A DNA stretch of 64,000 bases. Source: Basidiobolus ranarum. Its lineage: Eukaryota; Basidiobolomycota; Basidiobolomycetes; Basidiobolales. Shown piece after piece: positions 48,973-61,967 of this stretch (its first letter is position 1; each line of letters starts with the position of its first letter). The position numbers and the translations under genes were made by a program. The DNA lies in contig JASJQH010000004.1 in NCBI GenBank assembly GCA_040143965.1, positions 1-64,000 on the forward strand. The letters run 5' to 3'. A model generated the notes under the pieces. The model ran no database searches, was not told the DNA's origin, and saw only the letters and a program-made list of their open reading frames with translations.

Positions 48973-49962
48973 TTAATTACTCTTCTTTTTGGATGCGATA
49001 GAAGAGAAGACACTGAGTAAATTTTCAGCGATTTTATCTTCTTCCGATTTCTTTTTAGCTCCCTTAGGAGTATTGGTTGAAGCTGCGAAGGAAGGGAATT
49101 GAATTCTCTCTGGTTGTTGAGAGGCTTTTCTTTCGACGGAAGTTTCACTTGGTTTAGATTTAATCATACTACGTACTTTGGCGAGAAGCTGGTCGGTTGA
49201 AAGACTTTCCTTTTTATCTCCGGCGAATAAGTTGGGCATTTTACGGTAATTCAATCCGGTGGAGGCGGTCTCGGGTTGAGTGACTGATAAGACAACATCT
49301 GGTTTACCCTGACCATCGTATTCCGCCTTAACCACATAGAAAGTCTTCAGGTCACGTGGGTTGGAGCCGATAGACTGTGGTGCTAATCTTGAAGGAAGGA
49401 AGGCAACAATACCGGCAACACCAACGGCGTAACCACCAGTAATACGGTTAAGGATACGTCCCTCTACCTTGACAACGGAGGTATTATTCAAATGGTAGGA
49501 AGGATAAACTGGTTGAGAACCAGAAGAGCGAGAGCTAACTGCGTTCATAAATCTCAAAAATTCGTCTTCTCTATATTTTTTACTTTCTACAGCTTCTCTC
49601 CACTCTTGTTTACGTCCAGCAGCCTTTCTCAAGAAACCAGCCCATTGACGTTCAGATAGTCTAGTAACATTGATAGGGACGTTCATAGGAAGGGTCTCCG
49701 GTGGTTTAGAAGTGGGGAAGTTCTCCTTGAAACGTTTCAAAGTAAGGATATCTCCTTGAGCACTAACAAGAGGTGTTTGATGTTCAAGAGTATCAAGGGC
49801 TTGTACGTCAATGTACTTTGTTCTAAGAGTTACTGGTAAGTTTCTCTTCAAACCCCAATCACCAATATCACGGAAACTACCGAAAGTAGTGTATACTTGG
49901 TTAATCTTCGAGTCATAACTTGCAAGTTTCGAAGTACGAAATTGTCTAGCGAAGGAAGACAT
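48973..49962 (-). CDS. MRP51: Mitochondrial small-subunit ribosomal protein Mrp51 (bS1m-related)
   Basis: An intronless frame of 329 residues. The N-terminus MSSFARQFRTSKLASYDSKI is a typical Mrp51 start without a long cleavable presequence, followed by VYTTFGSFRDIGDWGLKRNL and PVTLRTKYIDVQALDTLEHQ, the conserved Mrp51 block. A DFLRFMNAV-like helix (FLRFMNAVSSRSS) precedes the beta-barrel-like region VVKVEGRILNRITGGYAVGV and GIVAFLPSRLAP, which resembles an S1-type fold. The C-terminus is Lys/Ser-rich and disordered. In yeast Mrp51 is a small-subunit component that contacts the 5' leaders of mitochondrial mRNAs during initiation. Confidence 0.88.
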   Translation of the reverse strand: MSSFARQFRTSKLASYDSKINQVYTTFGSFRDIGDWGLKRNLPVTLRTKYIDVQALDTLEHQTPLVSAQGDILTLKRFKENFPTSKPPETLPMNVPINVTRLSERQWAGFLRKAAGRKQEWREAVESKKYREDEFLRFMNAVSSRSSGSQPVYPSYHLNNTSVVKVEGRILNRITGGYAVGVAGIVAFLPSRLAPQSIGSNPRDLKTFYVVKAEYDGQGKPDVVLSVTQPETASTGLNYRKMPNLFAGDKKESLSTDQLLAKVRSMIKSKPSETSVERKASQQPERIQFPSFAASTNTPKGAKKKSEEDKIAENLLSVFSSIASKKKSN

Positions 49963-50477
49963 TTTTTCTTAAAGAAGGGGAAAGGGAGGGAAAGAGTACC
50001 TTCTATATAATTGTATTGGTTTACTTGAAAAGTACAAAGAGTAAATATCTTTACTCTCTTCAAGTAGACTGTCGATCGAATCTTTCTACTTTTTACCAAA
50101 TCTCACTGGTTTATGGAAAATTTTCACCCCCATACATATCCACAATTTTAATCATTTATCACTCTCACTCTCCCCCTCTCTCCCGTGATAGATGATTACC
50201 CCTCATTCACCCCAATTATCAACAGTTGCATAAACTACTAATTTGGTAGGAATAACAAGCGCGTTATTTAGGCATGTGAAGCATGAATAAGATTGAGAAT
50301 AATCAATTTATACACTTTTATAGAAAATATGAGTGCTAGAATACATAGTATTGTACAGATGGTGACATTGGCTGTTAGTAAGGTTGGGGGAGGGTGATGG
50401 TTGTAAGCATTGAAACAAATAAGACAAAACTAACGAGTGGAGTGATGCGATGATATATGCATTATAGAATGGTGGGT
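49963..50477. other. MRP51 promoter and 3' flank of the Rim15-like gene
   Basis: No gene is seen. A C/T-rich tract (CACTCTCACTCTCCCCCTCT) lies near 50160-50180. Confidence 0.5.
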
Positions 50478-53400
50478 TTAGTTGCGATTTCTTGCTCGGT
50501 TCGATGACCAGGAACAGTACTGCTTGAGAGTCGGGCCAATCTTCTCTTTAGTTACGATCTTACTCAGAATAACGTCAAAGAGACCGGCTTGGGGGACGTT
50601 TCGTTCATAAGCCGTAACAGCAATGATGGGTGTATTTTGATTGAGGTTCTTAGTTGATTTGATCATTCGAGCCGCGGTAAAACCATCAACTAGTAAAATA
50701 TTTGGGTTAAATTAACATCGAATACTAAGAATATCTCGATAAATTAAACAGGAACTTACTGATTGGCATCTTGATATCCATAAATATTATATCAAATTTC
50801 ACTTTCCCCATACAACATCTAATTGCCTCAGCGCCGTTGTAGCAAACAACCGAGTTGCAATGAAGTTTTTCCAGAATTCTCTCCAGCAGTTTGGCACTGA
50901 TAGCATTGTCATCGACAATGAGACACTTGGGACTGGTGCGATTGCCGTTACTAGCATTTCTAGACAATAGACCGTAGCCGCTTTTGACGCCGGGTGGAGC
51001 GCATCGAATAGAAGATGCCAGTGACATTGTTCTTGGCCGTGAATGGTTGATCTGCGACTTTCCACACCAGGACATTCTCGAATTAGGAAGTGAGGAGGAC
51101 ATCGTTTCTCCAGAAATCTTCATTAATGAGGAATTCAAGACAGCAGGCACTGAAATGTTTCTAGAGTGTGCTGTAGAGCTGGCAGGGTTTTGATTCTCAA
51201 GATTGGATTGAAAATTGATCATGCTATGTCTTTTCGTAGAGTCGGCAATAGCGGGGTCAGACTTCAGTCTTCTAATAACATCGTCATTGGCTTTAGCCAA
51301 CACCTCCAGGTTTTTGTACGAAAAGTTCCCAAAATCTACCGTATTCGGCTCTGCAGCATTATTCTCAGAAGGCAATGAGTGTGACTCAGAGTTGCTCTTA
51401 GAGTTGGATTGTATGGAGGATCGATCGATCTCTGGCTCTGCTTCCGTAGAAAGTTCTGGATGTTCGCCAGCATCAAAATGAGCCATGGATGCTCCTCTTC
51501 CGTCGAAGTAGTCCGTATCCTCAATACTATCCGGTTGAGGAATAAAAGCTGGTCGCTCGGTTAACAATGTATCCCACTCAATACCAGCAAAAAACGGGTG
51601 ATTCTTGACTTCCTCTACACCATTCGCTCCTAATCTATTCTCAGCATTGGTGCACATTAATTGTTCCATCAGGTCACGTGCTTCGGGGGACACTTGCACT
51701 TGATCTTCGTGCCAATCAATATTCCGCGAGAGAATATTTTCAAACACCTTCTCTGGAGAGTCCGCATTGAAAGGTGGAATTCCGTAGATAAATTCGTATA
51801 AAATCACTCCAAGTGCCCACTAAAGAAATTCCATTAGTAGAAGGTCATCATATTAGAATATCAACCACTACTTACCCAATCTACCATGGCATCTTGCACA
51901 GTACCCAAAATACTCTCTGGCGCGAGGTAATCAGGCGTACCAACACATTTTTTGGGTGCTTCTTCATCCTTTATATTTTGGATAGCTTCGTCGGTTAATA
52001 GTAAATTTCCAAGGGGAGTTCCTGGGATCTCCGACCCACCGATTCCACCTGCTGTGCTATCTGAGGCATTGCTGGTAATGGAGTTTCTTTTGCCGTCCAA
52101 ACCATTCTGAACATGGAATTGTTGTTGGGCCTGTATAACATTATTTGGAGAATCCGAACTTGAGGTAAAGTCGAGGTAGGGGGAAGGAGGTCCATAGGAG
52201 TTTCTATCTCCACCGGAAGTGTTGACTTTTAAGGAAGTGGACTGGTTACGTCTATTGAGAAATCCAATTCTAGATAGGCCAAAGTCTGTGAGTTTAAGAT
52301 GGCCATTCTGGTCAATGAGTAAGTTGTCGGGCTTAAGATCACTGGATAATTGGAAAGAAATGTTAATAATGAATTGGCTGAATAAGGGCTTGGCTCTGTA
52401 GGTGAGCTACTAACCGATGAATGATCCCTTTTCCATGTAGATACTCTAGGCCCAGAACAACTTCTGCTAAATAATTTCGAGCCCATTCCTCAGGTAGCTC
52501 TCCCATGCCTTTGATCAAAGCAGCGCAATCACCACCATTTAGGTACTCCATGACCAAATATAAATAGTCCTTACTTTGAAATGTAAAGTAAAGTTTTACA
52601 ACGAAAGGTGAATCGGTCTGCATAATAAGTGCCTTTCTTTCGGCCTTGACATTCATAACTTGATTTTTGGTAATCATATCGGATTTCTTCAAAACTTTGA
52701 TGGCAAAATACTCCCCGGTAGTTCGCTTCTTAGCGAGATATACTGATCCAAACGCGCCTTTACTAATCGGCTTGATGACCTCGAAGTCCTTAATACTGAT
52801 TTGGGCGGATCGTAGCCCAGGGGTAGCAGGCCCGATAGTTGGAGAATAAGGTATACTATTCAATGAATTATCAGACCAAAGTCTCGATGATTTTGGAGAT
52901 CCAAGGGGGGATGTAACAGATCCCATCTCCTTTAAAGTCAGTCTCGGCCTTCTTGACCTTAGAGAGTTGCGTACAGGTATACTAGCCACTTCTTTTGGCG
53001 CCGAGTTCTCCTTCAATTGTTCACTCTTTGGAGCGGATGGATCCAAACTGAATTCTTCAATATTCTTTTCATCAATCAAACTTCCACCCCATTCCAATTT
53101 GATCTTGGCCTCCCATTGAGCTTCAGCCTTCTCCCCTTTTCTAATAGCGGAGATCATCTCTTGTGTAGCTTCGAGTTTCTCTTTAATAGACAGTTCCACA
53201 TTCCGTAGCAGTTGCTCAATGTTAGGGTCTGCAGCAGAAGGAGTCCAAGCGGAAATCTCTTTCCAGTTAGGTGTATTTTCTAACGGCTGGTCGTCTTGAT
53301 TGTCGACTGCTCTAATTGCCAGACCGAGCTCCAGGATATATTTGGCAGATTTAAGGGCCTCTAGAGTATTCCTATGTAACTCGATATCGTCTGTTGACTC

Positions 53401-56400
53401 TTGGATAGTATTACAAATTCCACATATCTCTGTTCGAATTTCTTGAAGAGAATCATCGCATGTTTGCAATTTTCTTTCGGCTTGATGGGTTTTGGTGCAG
53501 AGCTCTGAGTGGGTTTCGAAAAACAGAGGGGACACCATTCTTTCGCATATATGACAAAGAACATGAGGAGGAAGAGGTTGCAGCGGCATTGGGGAGCCAC
53601 TCTGAGAGCCACTTTCTGAATAGTTTTCCCAGTTTTTCACTCTATCATCTCTGATCAAATGATTTCTTTCCGTGCCTACTGACTCTTCGGTATCAGGAGT
53701 GTCTACATCTTCAAAGTCGTCAACACCAATGGCACTTAACTGGGAATCTTTCCAAGAGTCCTCTTCGGTTTCATTGACTGGTTGAATAACCCAAAGGGTA
53801 TGCGAAGGTTCTCCATTGATATGATCCGAATACCCAAGAATTCCTTTAGCCTCCATCATGGCCCAACCATGGGTTTCCTTATTATCTTCTTCGTCTTTTC
53901 GCAGCAAAGAAAAACGAACCTCAATGGTTTGTGTGTCATCGTACAAAAGTTGTGAAGTTGCGATCGAGAAGATGTCGACGTCACTATCAGGTAAAAACTC
54001 GGATATAGAATGGCCCAGGAGAACATGAGGATCAGATCTAGCCATAAGAAAAGGGATTAGAAGCCTATTGATAGATTAGACATGTTCGCTCAATAACCTA
54101 CCCCATTAATTCCCTCCAAGCTGGACTTAAATAGCGGAGTCGAACATCATTAAGAGTCAATTCCATTACAATACTTACACCTTGGCCTTCCTCAACAGCC
54201 CTGCGAAGTTCCTTGATGTCTTTCTTAGTCTTGGGATCGGAGCGTGGTTTTCTTGCTCGTCGGCGCTTCTGCTGTGGCTTGGATTCTTTCGATGAGCCGT
54301 GATGCGTATGTGGTTTCTCGTCCGTGGATCCATGTTTTTTCCCTATAAGTCGTTCTTGTTGGGAATATTCTTTTTCTAGCTTCTCCGCTTCTCGGAGCTG
54401 GATGCTGATGTTGAGGTATCCCATCAACGTCAATAATCGCGAAAACATATCTTTATGAGGCCAATTGTTTCGAAACCAATCGTTTTGAATCCTAGTCATG
54501 GTGCTTATGTAATTCTCCATTTTCCCTTTGGATAGTCGAGAATGATCAATGTCGAGGATATCTTGACCTATGGAAATAAAATCCATTGCTTTTTGCAAGA
54601 ATGGAGTAGGACAGAATGAATCCTCGGCAATGGGAATAACTACTGATCCATGCCGTTCTGACCGGAAAGAAGTGAGGCTCTCATTGCTAACACGTCTCTT
54701 TGGATTGGATGTAAAATATGGAGCTGTACAATTTTTCATGGGATTTAATAAAGATACATACGAATCTTCTTAAAAAGAAACCCTACCATTGTTGGAACCA
54801 CTCAATATGTGTAGCTGGTTGTCATCGAATCCACTATTTCCCTGGTCATTCAACAGGTGTTCGCTTGTGGCAGTCGGAGCATCAGCCGCAATCATTCTGT
54901 GCGATCTTGAAGGACGTTCGCTATTGCGTGAAGCATACTCATGTTCGTAATCCATATAAGAAATTTGGCCAGGAGATGATGATAGAATAAGTATATCATT
55001 ATTCTCCTCTTCACCACCATGGATAGAAATAGTCGGTGTAGAAGTAAAAGAGCGATTTTCATTTCTATTTAACTCGTTGTTTTCATTCTCATTATGGGCA
55101 AAGTTAAATTCATTCGAGTCGTGGGTGAAATGCACGGGTTGATCTTCTAAACTATCATCTGACACCAAGTCCACATCTTCCTCGTCTTCAACGTAATTTA
55201 AAGTTCCCTCAACAAATTGATTCAGGATCTCAATAAGTTCACGAACCAGCTGGTCACATTGCCTCTTGCGGTAACGAATATCCTTCTCCAAGTTACGTTT
55301 AGACAGTTCCGAAGGAAGAGAAGGGAGCCGAAAGACTTTTCCATTTCCACTAGTTGAGCACCCGGAGTAAGAAACGGCACGAGACATGGGTTCAGGCTCT
55401 GGTAAATGATTAAAGACATGGTGCTTCTTAGATTTGGAGGCTCGGTGTTTCTTTTTGGAGTCAGAATTGGTTAAAGTGATTGGATGAAGCTGTAAGCGTT
55501 TATTGCGTTGAAATTCTTCATAGGTTGAAGGAACATCAAAATTCATGGGTGTTTCTAGAAGCTCGTAGCAAATGTCAACTACCTGATTCCACCACACTAA
55601 GTATTCTCTGTTCCTCTTAAAGAAGTCTAGAGGGCGATCATATCCATCAGCTAGTGGAGGTTCGTAAATCCAATTAAACCAATGTGTTTCTGCTGAAGGC
55701 TTGTGCTTGGACCAATTTTTGGATTTGGTGACCCTCGATTGATACAGCTTACTTGCATAAGGATATGCAGATGACTGCAATAGTGATGATTTGTGATGAA
55801 ATTCGTCGGATTGTAGACGATCTTGTACCCCACCTATGGGAGTCGCTGGTGCGGATGTCGAATATGAATAGATTGAGGGTGGATGTGTCGACTGAATATC
55901 TTTCGATGATTCTTGTTTAGAAGGAGAATAGGTGTCCTGCCATTTCTGACCATCTTGATTTGATTCTTTCGTAGAGCTAATATTCTCGATTCCCAACGCA
56001 TTTCTTCCCCACGACTTCGCTCCATTATCCGCAAACGCTTTCGTTGGTTGGAAATTGATGGGCTTAACATTGCTTACAGAGAGCACTCGACGACGTGTTG
56101 TTTTAGGGAATTGGGAAATCACTGTTTTAGCCATAGGAAGCTTTATCTCGTCATCATTGGCGAAATTGGCATCAATAAACGAGGCACGTTTGGATTTAAC
56201 TAAATATCTTCCACTAAGGGTTGAAGGGGAATTGGCGAGATTGGTTGACGTTATTGCTAAAGGAGATGTAGGCCCTGTGCTCCATTCAGTAGGGGAGCCC
56301 TCGCCATTGTATGATGTAGTACGAATTCTTCGCCAAGAGTTGGGGTCAGGGTCGTTGGAGCTAGTACTAACGTCTTGTGCCTTACGTATATTCTCAGAAA

Positions 56401-57724
56401 ACTTGTTAACATTCATAACAGTATCTATCAAGGATGATCTTCTAGATCTGTACCATCCCCTGCCATTGGTCAAGGGGCTAGCTACTTTTGGAGATAGCCG
56501 ATTAGCACTATGCTCGTCTTCGGGATAATTCTCTTCCGTAACAATAGAGGAATCTCGGGAAGTCAAAGAGAGACGATTAGGAGTAACTAACGGAGATCCG
56601 TGTGATCTTGGAGAATTAGACTTTTCTGTAAAGTTAAACTCACCAGATCCAGCTGAAGATGAAGAACGGCTCAAAGGACGAACAAGTAAAGGTTCAGGAA
56701 TCGGAACACACCTGATTTTAGCACTGTCCGGCACTGGCGACAGTGAGAGTTTGGGCGACCTTGATAAGGAATCATAGCTATGAACCTTCTCTTTTTCTGA
56801 TTTTCTCTCTTTTCTTGGGTAAATTTCAGCGGACTTCTTGGGAGAATATGAAATACTTACTGGAGCTGTGGGCCCCGTAGAATTGGATTGCCAAGGAAAG
56901 TATTCTAGATGTTGTTCCTCGTCACGATTGTTCTCGTATTGGCTTTTGTCTTCAACAGGATGGAGATGAGAGCTGTGGTGTTCATTATCTGAAGAAGCAT
57001 TGGAAATCGATTTGTTGCCTAGCTTGTTATTTTCGGCTATATGAGAAAGAGAGTCAACAATACGTCTCCCACTGTCAACGTGCATATTTGGTACGGATGT
57101 AGTTGTCATGGATGTAGTGGGTTGTAAAGACACGGTATCATTTTGCTTATCAATAAGTTTTGGCTTCTTGAAATCCTCGTGATTATTAGGGCCTGAAAAT
57201 CTGTTGGGAGAGAAAGATAGAATATCTCGGTTACTGTGATCATCTGCATTTGTACCTCTCTGGGAATCAGAAGAATGAGTATTAGCCTCCTCTATCCAAT
57301 GAGTTTCAGATTCAGAGATACCAGTAGTTCTTGAAGGAAAAGTGTAAGGAATATGTGGTGGAATGTCGCTTTCAATGTCGTCATTCGGTTTCGTATCGTC
57401 CTTAGTGGAATGTGTGCCTTTGCTAGACAAAGAGCCGGACTTAAAGAAGTTTTGTATTCCAGAAACTAAACTACTTTTCTTTGGATTCACATCTTTTTTT
57501 GAGTCTACATCTTTCTCTTTGTCAGTTTTACTGAATGGTTTGGAACCTAGCTTTCCCAGAAAACTAGTTGAAGATTTGAGTTTGTTTTTTTTGGGAGACT
57601 TCGGTGGCATTAAGCCTTCCAAATGAGGGGTGTCGGTTTCTTCTGCTTGCTCAGTTGCAAGATTGGGAGTCGACTTACTTTTGGCATCGATAAAAGAATC
57701 CGCGAACGTTTCGGGAGAAGACAT
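50478..57724 (-). CDS. RIM15: Rim15/Greatwall-type AGC kinase with PAS and receiver domains
   Basis: Six exons (57724-54787, 54723-54102, 54037-52415, 52341-51876, 51819-50760, 50689-50478) sum to 2307 codons, giving 2306 residues. A long disordered N-terminus is followed by a PAS-like region (YLSPAWRELMG, SISEFLPDSDVDIFSIATSQ). A zinc-finger-like CHICERMVSPLFFETHSELC lies near residue 1342. The AGC kinase starts near 1600 with the ATP loop SKGAFGSVYLAKK, Lys in FAIKVLKK, HRDLKPDN formed across an intron, DFG, and GTPDYLAPE. About 115 residues separate DFG from GTPDY, the long insert typical of Greatwall/Rim15. A response-regulator receiver domain ends the protein (LIVDDN, MDIKMP, AVTAY, and a late Lys). 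In yeast Rim15 promotes quiescence and is restrained by PKA and TORC1. Confidence 0.93.
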
Positions 57725-58758
57725 GCTAAACAGGAATGAGGTTAGATACATTTGTTTGGAAAGTGGATAAAAAATGAAAGGGATTAAAGTAGAGAATTAT
57801 TAAGAATAAAGAATAATAAGATATATACCTAGAATATGATAAGCTTGGAATATGATTTAAACAAAATCAAGCAAAGGGCATCTCTTTTTTACTAACTTCA
57901 CTCGCTTTGTCTTAGAGCCTTTATAAAAAGAGCGTTAAAGAACTCTAAACCTGAGACAAAATTCATAATTATTACGATTTCCTTTCAAATAGGTTGAAGA
58001 AAATATGTAGATACCTTACAGAGAGTGTGTTAATTGAGAGAAGGTCAAGACAAACAGGAATGTGAACGAATACTAATTTCTTAAGCAGACAGACGATATT
58101 TCGCCCAAGTGCTCGGAATATAAAATAATGAAAAGAACAAAATAGAGGAGCCAGCTAACTAAAATATCGAGGATGACCAAGCGTGTCAGCGGGCATTTAA
58201 CAAGAGGAAACATCGATCTATCGAGTGATTGCCATATATGGTCGGAACATAGGATACGATTACACTTCCACTGAGAAACAGCCTGATCGGATTATTCTCT
58301 GAAGACGCCGCACAATGCAACCTTGAAGTTCACGCTATAGTGCCTCCTGTCTACTAGATCATGCACCCACACAGAAGCAGGAAATGTGTCTCTAACCCTA
58401 ACCCTAGATATTAAGAAGAAGTGTGTGAGATGACTCAAACATACCTCAATTCATGTCACTTGAGTTAGTTCTAACACAATATTTAATGAGATTTAGACTA
58501 GGATCCTAAACTACTACTATATATCGATGATCAAATGACTTCATATTTTCACCATTCCCACCATTTCTGCCATTCTCACCACCACATACTATTTCATAGT
58601 CTCTGCCTAGTGATCGTAAAATCTTTGTTTACTAATTTATCATTATTGACTCATTCAAAACACACAACAAATTTTCTGATGCTATATTTCTATCTTCCTG
58701 CTACCATACAACTACTCCATAACATCGTCTCTTCTGTTTTCTAGCCTTGCATATCACA
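57725..58758. other. Divergent promoter region
   Basis: About 1 kb separates the start codons of the Rim15-like gene (minus) and the coiled-coil gene (plus). It contains a telobox dimer (58393-58406) and a CCA-rich stretch near 58545-58590. A 69-codon open frame here has no coding character. Confidence 0.5.
58393..58406. promoter_or_regulatory. Telobox dimer TAACCCTAACCCTAG
   Basis: Two CCCTAA units lie between divergent genes, matching the element upstream of ERD2. A role as a Tbf1/Myb-type binding site is inference. Confidence 0.35.
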
Positions 58759-61224
58759 ATGCACCAAGCAATTAGCCGCTATCACGTAGATGCTAGGGAC
58801 TCTGCCGCTGAGCAGCAGGTATACTATCACTGTTTGTTATTAGCCGAGGCTGCTTTTTTTCTGATGGATTTCATTTAGCTCCGGAGAGGTCTGGACCTAG
58901 TCCAAGAAGCTTTTGACAATAAAGTTTTGCATATGACAGATGAGGTGAATCACTGGAAGCAAACTTGCAACGCTCAAAGACAGCAGGTATTACTTTTTTA
59001 TTTGGAAAACCTCTGTAGCTTTACTTTAGCTTAACTTCTTTCCAGATAACCTTACTCCAAAACGAGAGTGAAGAGCTTAAACTTAAACTAGATGAAATGA
59101 CCAAGTCTTCAACAAGCGTCATAGCTGAAAGACGAGCTCTTATGGTCTCCCGAAATGCTTTACTGGAGAAATACAACACACTTCGCAAATGGGTTTGTTA
59201 TGTCCACTACCTTAATGAATTAATTCAGTTTGTCCTAATTGATATATATTTCTTAGGCACTTCAACTTGAATCCTTTAAAAAGGTATAGTTGTCTTTTCT
59301 GAAATTGCCTTTATTACACGTAACTAAGATGAACTTTAGACTATTTTTCAAATGTTTCAAGAAGGCCCACAAGCCCCTATGTCCATATCTGATCTTGAAA
59401 AGACGTACTTTAGTGAATTTGAAGGTGGCTTGAGTTCACACCTTTCTGAAGATATCGCCCCTGCTACAGTTGTTGAGGCTCAAAGAGAGGAACCAGAGCC
59501 AGAACCAGACAGCATGTTCTTGGCTGAATACATGGTAATTGTGGAAATATATTTAGAAAAAAGCATATACTAACATCCTCATCAGGTTCCACAGGAGGAA
59601 TACGAACCGCAATACGAAAATGAGGGTGCTTATCATGAATCTGCTCCTCAATTAAGCTCGTTCTTAGGTCATGACTCAGATATAGCGGAATACGAGCCTA
59701 GCTCTCAAATACATCAATCAGAGAATGAAGAGCCAGTGGATTATCACTCTCTCCATCACTCGAATCATGATTTAATCCATGTCAGTTCGTCTCAACCTGA
59801 ACATTCAAGCTTCATGCCAGATCTCTCAGCTCAGCCAGAGAATCCCTATAGAGCCTCCGCTCTTGAAGGCGCGTATGTCTCTAACTCGACCCCTCGACAC
59901 ATTGAAGAGAATATTGCTAGATCTCCAAAAGAAAATGCCGATTCTTTCCTTGGCAACTTCTCTCTCCACTCTGATTCCAATTCAAGAGTGGAGCCATCCA
60001 AGTTAAACTCTAGTACTGGCCATAATCCGATTATATACGATCAAGATGATAGTTCAAGTGAGTCTGGCATAGCTATCACCGCAGATATGAGGGACCAAAC
60101 CTCTGATATTGATGAGCCCGAAAACTACGGCGTCGGCAATGGGATGTTGGACTTAAGAAACTCTCGAGAGATACCTACAATGGAGCATTCACGCCAAAGT
60201 AATCACTCTCACTATTCAAGTGAACAGGAGCCTGTCAATGACAGAGCCGACTCGAGCCAGCACAATGATGACATGGACAAGTCTATAGAGAACTCATATC
60301 AAAGGTCTACACCAAGTCAGCCGCGTCGAAGTAATTTTTCTGATCAAGTAAAGTTGGAAAACTCATACGAGGATGGCTTGAACCATTCGACTTTGAACAG
60401 ATCACATCAAAGTAATGCATCTCTCCACCAATCAAAGTCCCCGACCCACGTCTCCAAGCTCGACCTTTCAACCTCTAGTCGTCACAGTCAACAAAGGAGC
60501 TCTCCAAAGACGCCAAACATGAACAGTGAGTAAGATTCATGACAGAAATTTTCTATTCTTGTCCTAACACATTATTCATAGTCTCGCGCTCTAGCAGTTC
60601 ATCACAAGGTACCAGCAACAGCATTTGAATATTCACCCTCCTTGACAAGCGTACTCACCCTTTTGTGTGTGTTTGACAGCATCTCCTAAGGCCCAATCCC
60701 CAAAATTGGATCCGAAAAGCAATCACTTGACTGACTTTGCCAACACTTCCAATGGTAAATCCACCCACATTCAATCCTGCAATAATCTTAAACTTACATT
60801 ACCTTGAGTAGTCTCTCGAGCCTCGCATTCCTCACAACGCTCCAATGGTCATCAAGTAACCCCTGTTAGAGCCCCCACTAAGGCAGGCTCCCCTGATAGC
60901 GCCAAATACTCTGATGTCTCTGTTGCATCAATCCTCTCCACCTCTTCTGGAAGGAAAATGTCCAGAAAGGAATTATATGGCGAAATCAAAAGAACTTTGG
61001 ATCAGCAGGAATTCTCGGAATTTGCCAAAAGTATGTTGTCCCTGTATTTGATAGCCACGCCTCTCACCACTAAAGTAATACTTCTTCATATAGCTATCGA
61101 TGATTTCCATGGCCAGCGCATATCCCTGCCTCAAGCAGAACAGCGCATGCAAGAACTTATTCATGATCAGTCTTTGTTACGCCCTATCCTTAAAATGCTA
61201 AGAAAGAAAAAAGTGGATGCTTAA
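58759..61224 (+). CDS. Coiled-coil protein resembling plant At4g15545
   Basis: A multi-exon gene on the plus strand. It opens with a coiled coil over several short exons (MHQAISRYHVDARDSAAEQQ, LRRGLDLVQEAFDNKVLHM, LLQNESEELKLKLDEM, ALLEKYNTLRKW, LQLESFKK). A long acidic, Ser-rich disordered middle follows. The C-terminal conserved block is SRKELYGEIKRTLDQQEFSE, then after a probable intron AIDDFHGQRISLPQAEQRMQ and LLRPILKMLRKKK. This order of coiled coil, disorder and a K-E-L-(F/Y) C-terminal helix block is that of At4g15545-type proteins of plants and some fungi, whose role is not established. Short exons near 60580-60620 and 60813-60870 both begin VSR(S/A)S and look like an internal duplication. 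The function is unknown. Confidence 0.65.
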
Positions 61225-61967
61225 GCACACGTCCAATTTCTCTAATGTGTACGCTGGCGATGTATTTTAGATGAATTTTGTTTGTTGCTTCATATATATA
61301 TATATACTATAAATTTCTCTTCATTCCGAAATAATCCAATCAAGAATACTGGAATTATCCGAACTGCGTTTACTTGGATGAACTTAGGATTAGTGCCAAG
61401 CTCTATTTGTTATATCACTTTGTCGATCACATGCCCAAATTTTCCTGTGCTACTAAATAAGGATGGAGCAGCAGAATAGGTTTCAGCATCAGCACGCCTG
61501 CACATACACCCATACCCACAATACGCAAATAGTATTGACTGACTCATTTACCATCTTTCTTAGTCATGTCTTTTTGTTGAAGCAATGATCAGCAGCTAAT
61601 TTGTTACGCTTCCCCATTGTATGATCATGATTTATGGTATTTAGAGTTTCTCACGTGATCTACAATCCTTATCAATCGATCTATCGAATGAATACATTTT
61701 TGGGTATATCATATATTTACTATTCTGTTTCGACTGCATATTGCACATTGAATGCTAGTAATTTTCTTGATATAAATCCACCATAGTTGCACAACTGTAT
61801 GTTCCCGACTTTTGGGCATTCCCATGTATTGATTTTCCTTGACCTCTACCTATTTATCCGCTGTATACGTCGTATCGTATTCTAGTTTCTCCAGTTTATC
61901 AGCTTCACTCCTTTGCACAAGAAAGGTCCACATACAGATTAATCCCATTTTACTGTTCAACATTAGT
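61225..61967. other. Intergenic; promoter of the mitochondrial kinase
   Basis: No gene is seen. A TATATATATATA run lies near 61295-61306, in the 3' flank of the coiled-coil gene. Confidence 0.5.
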
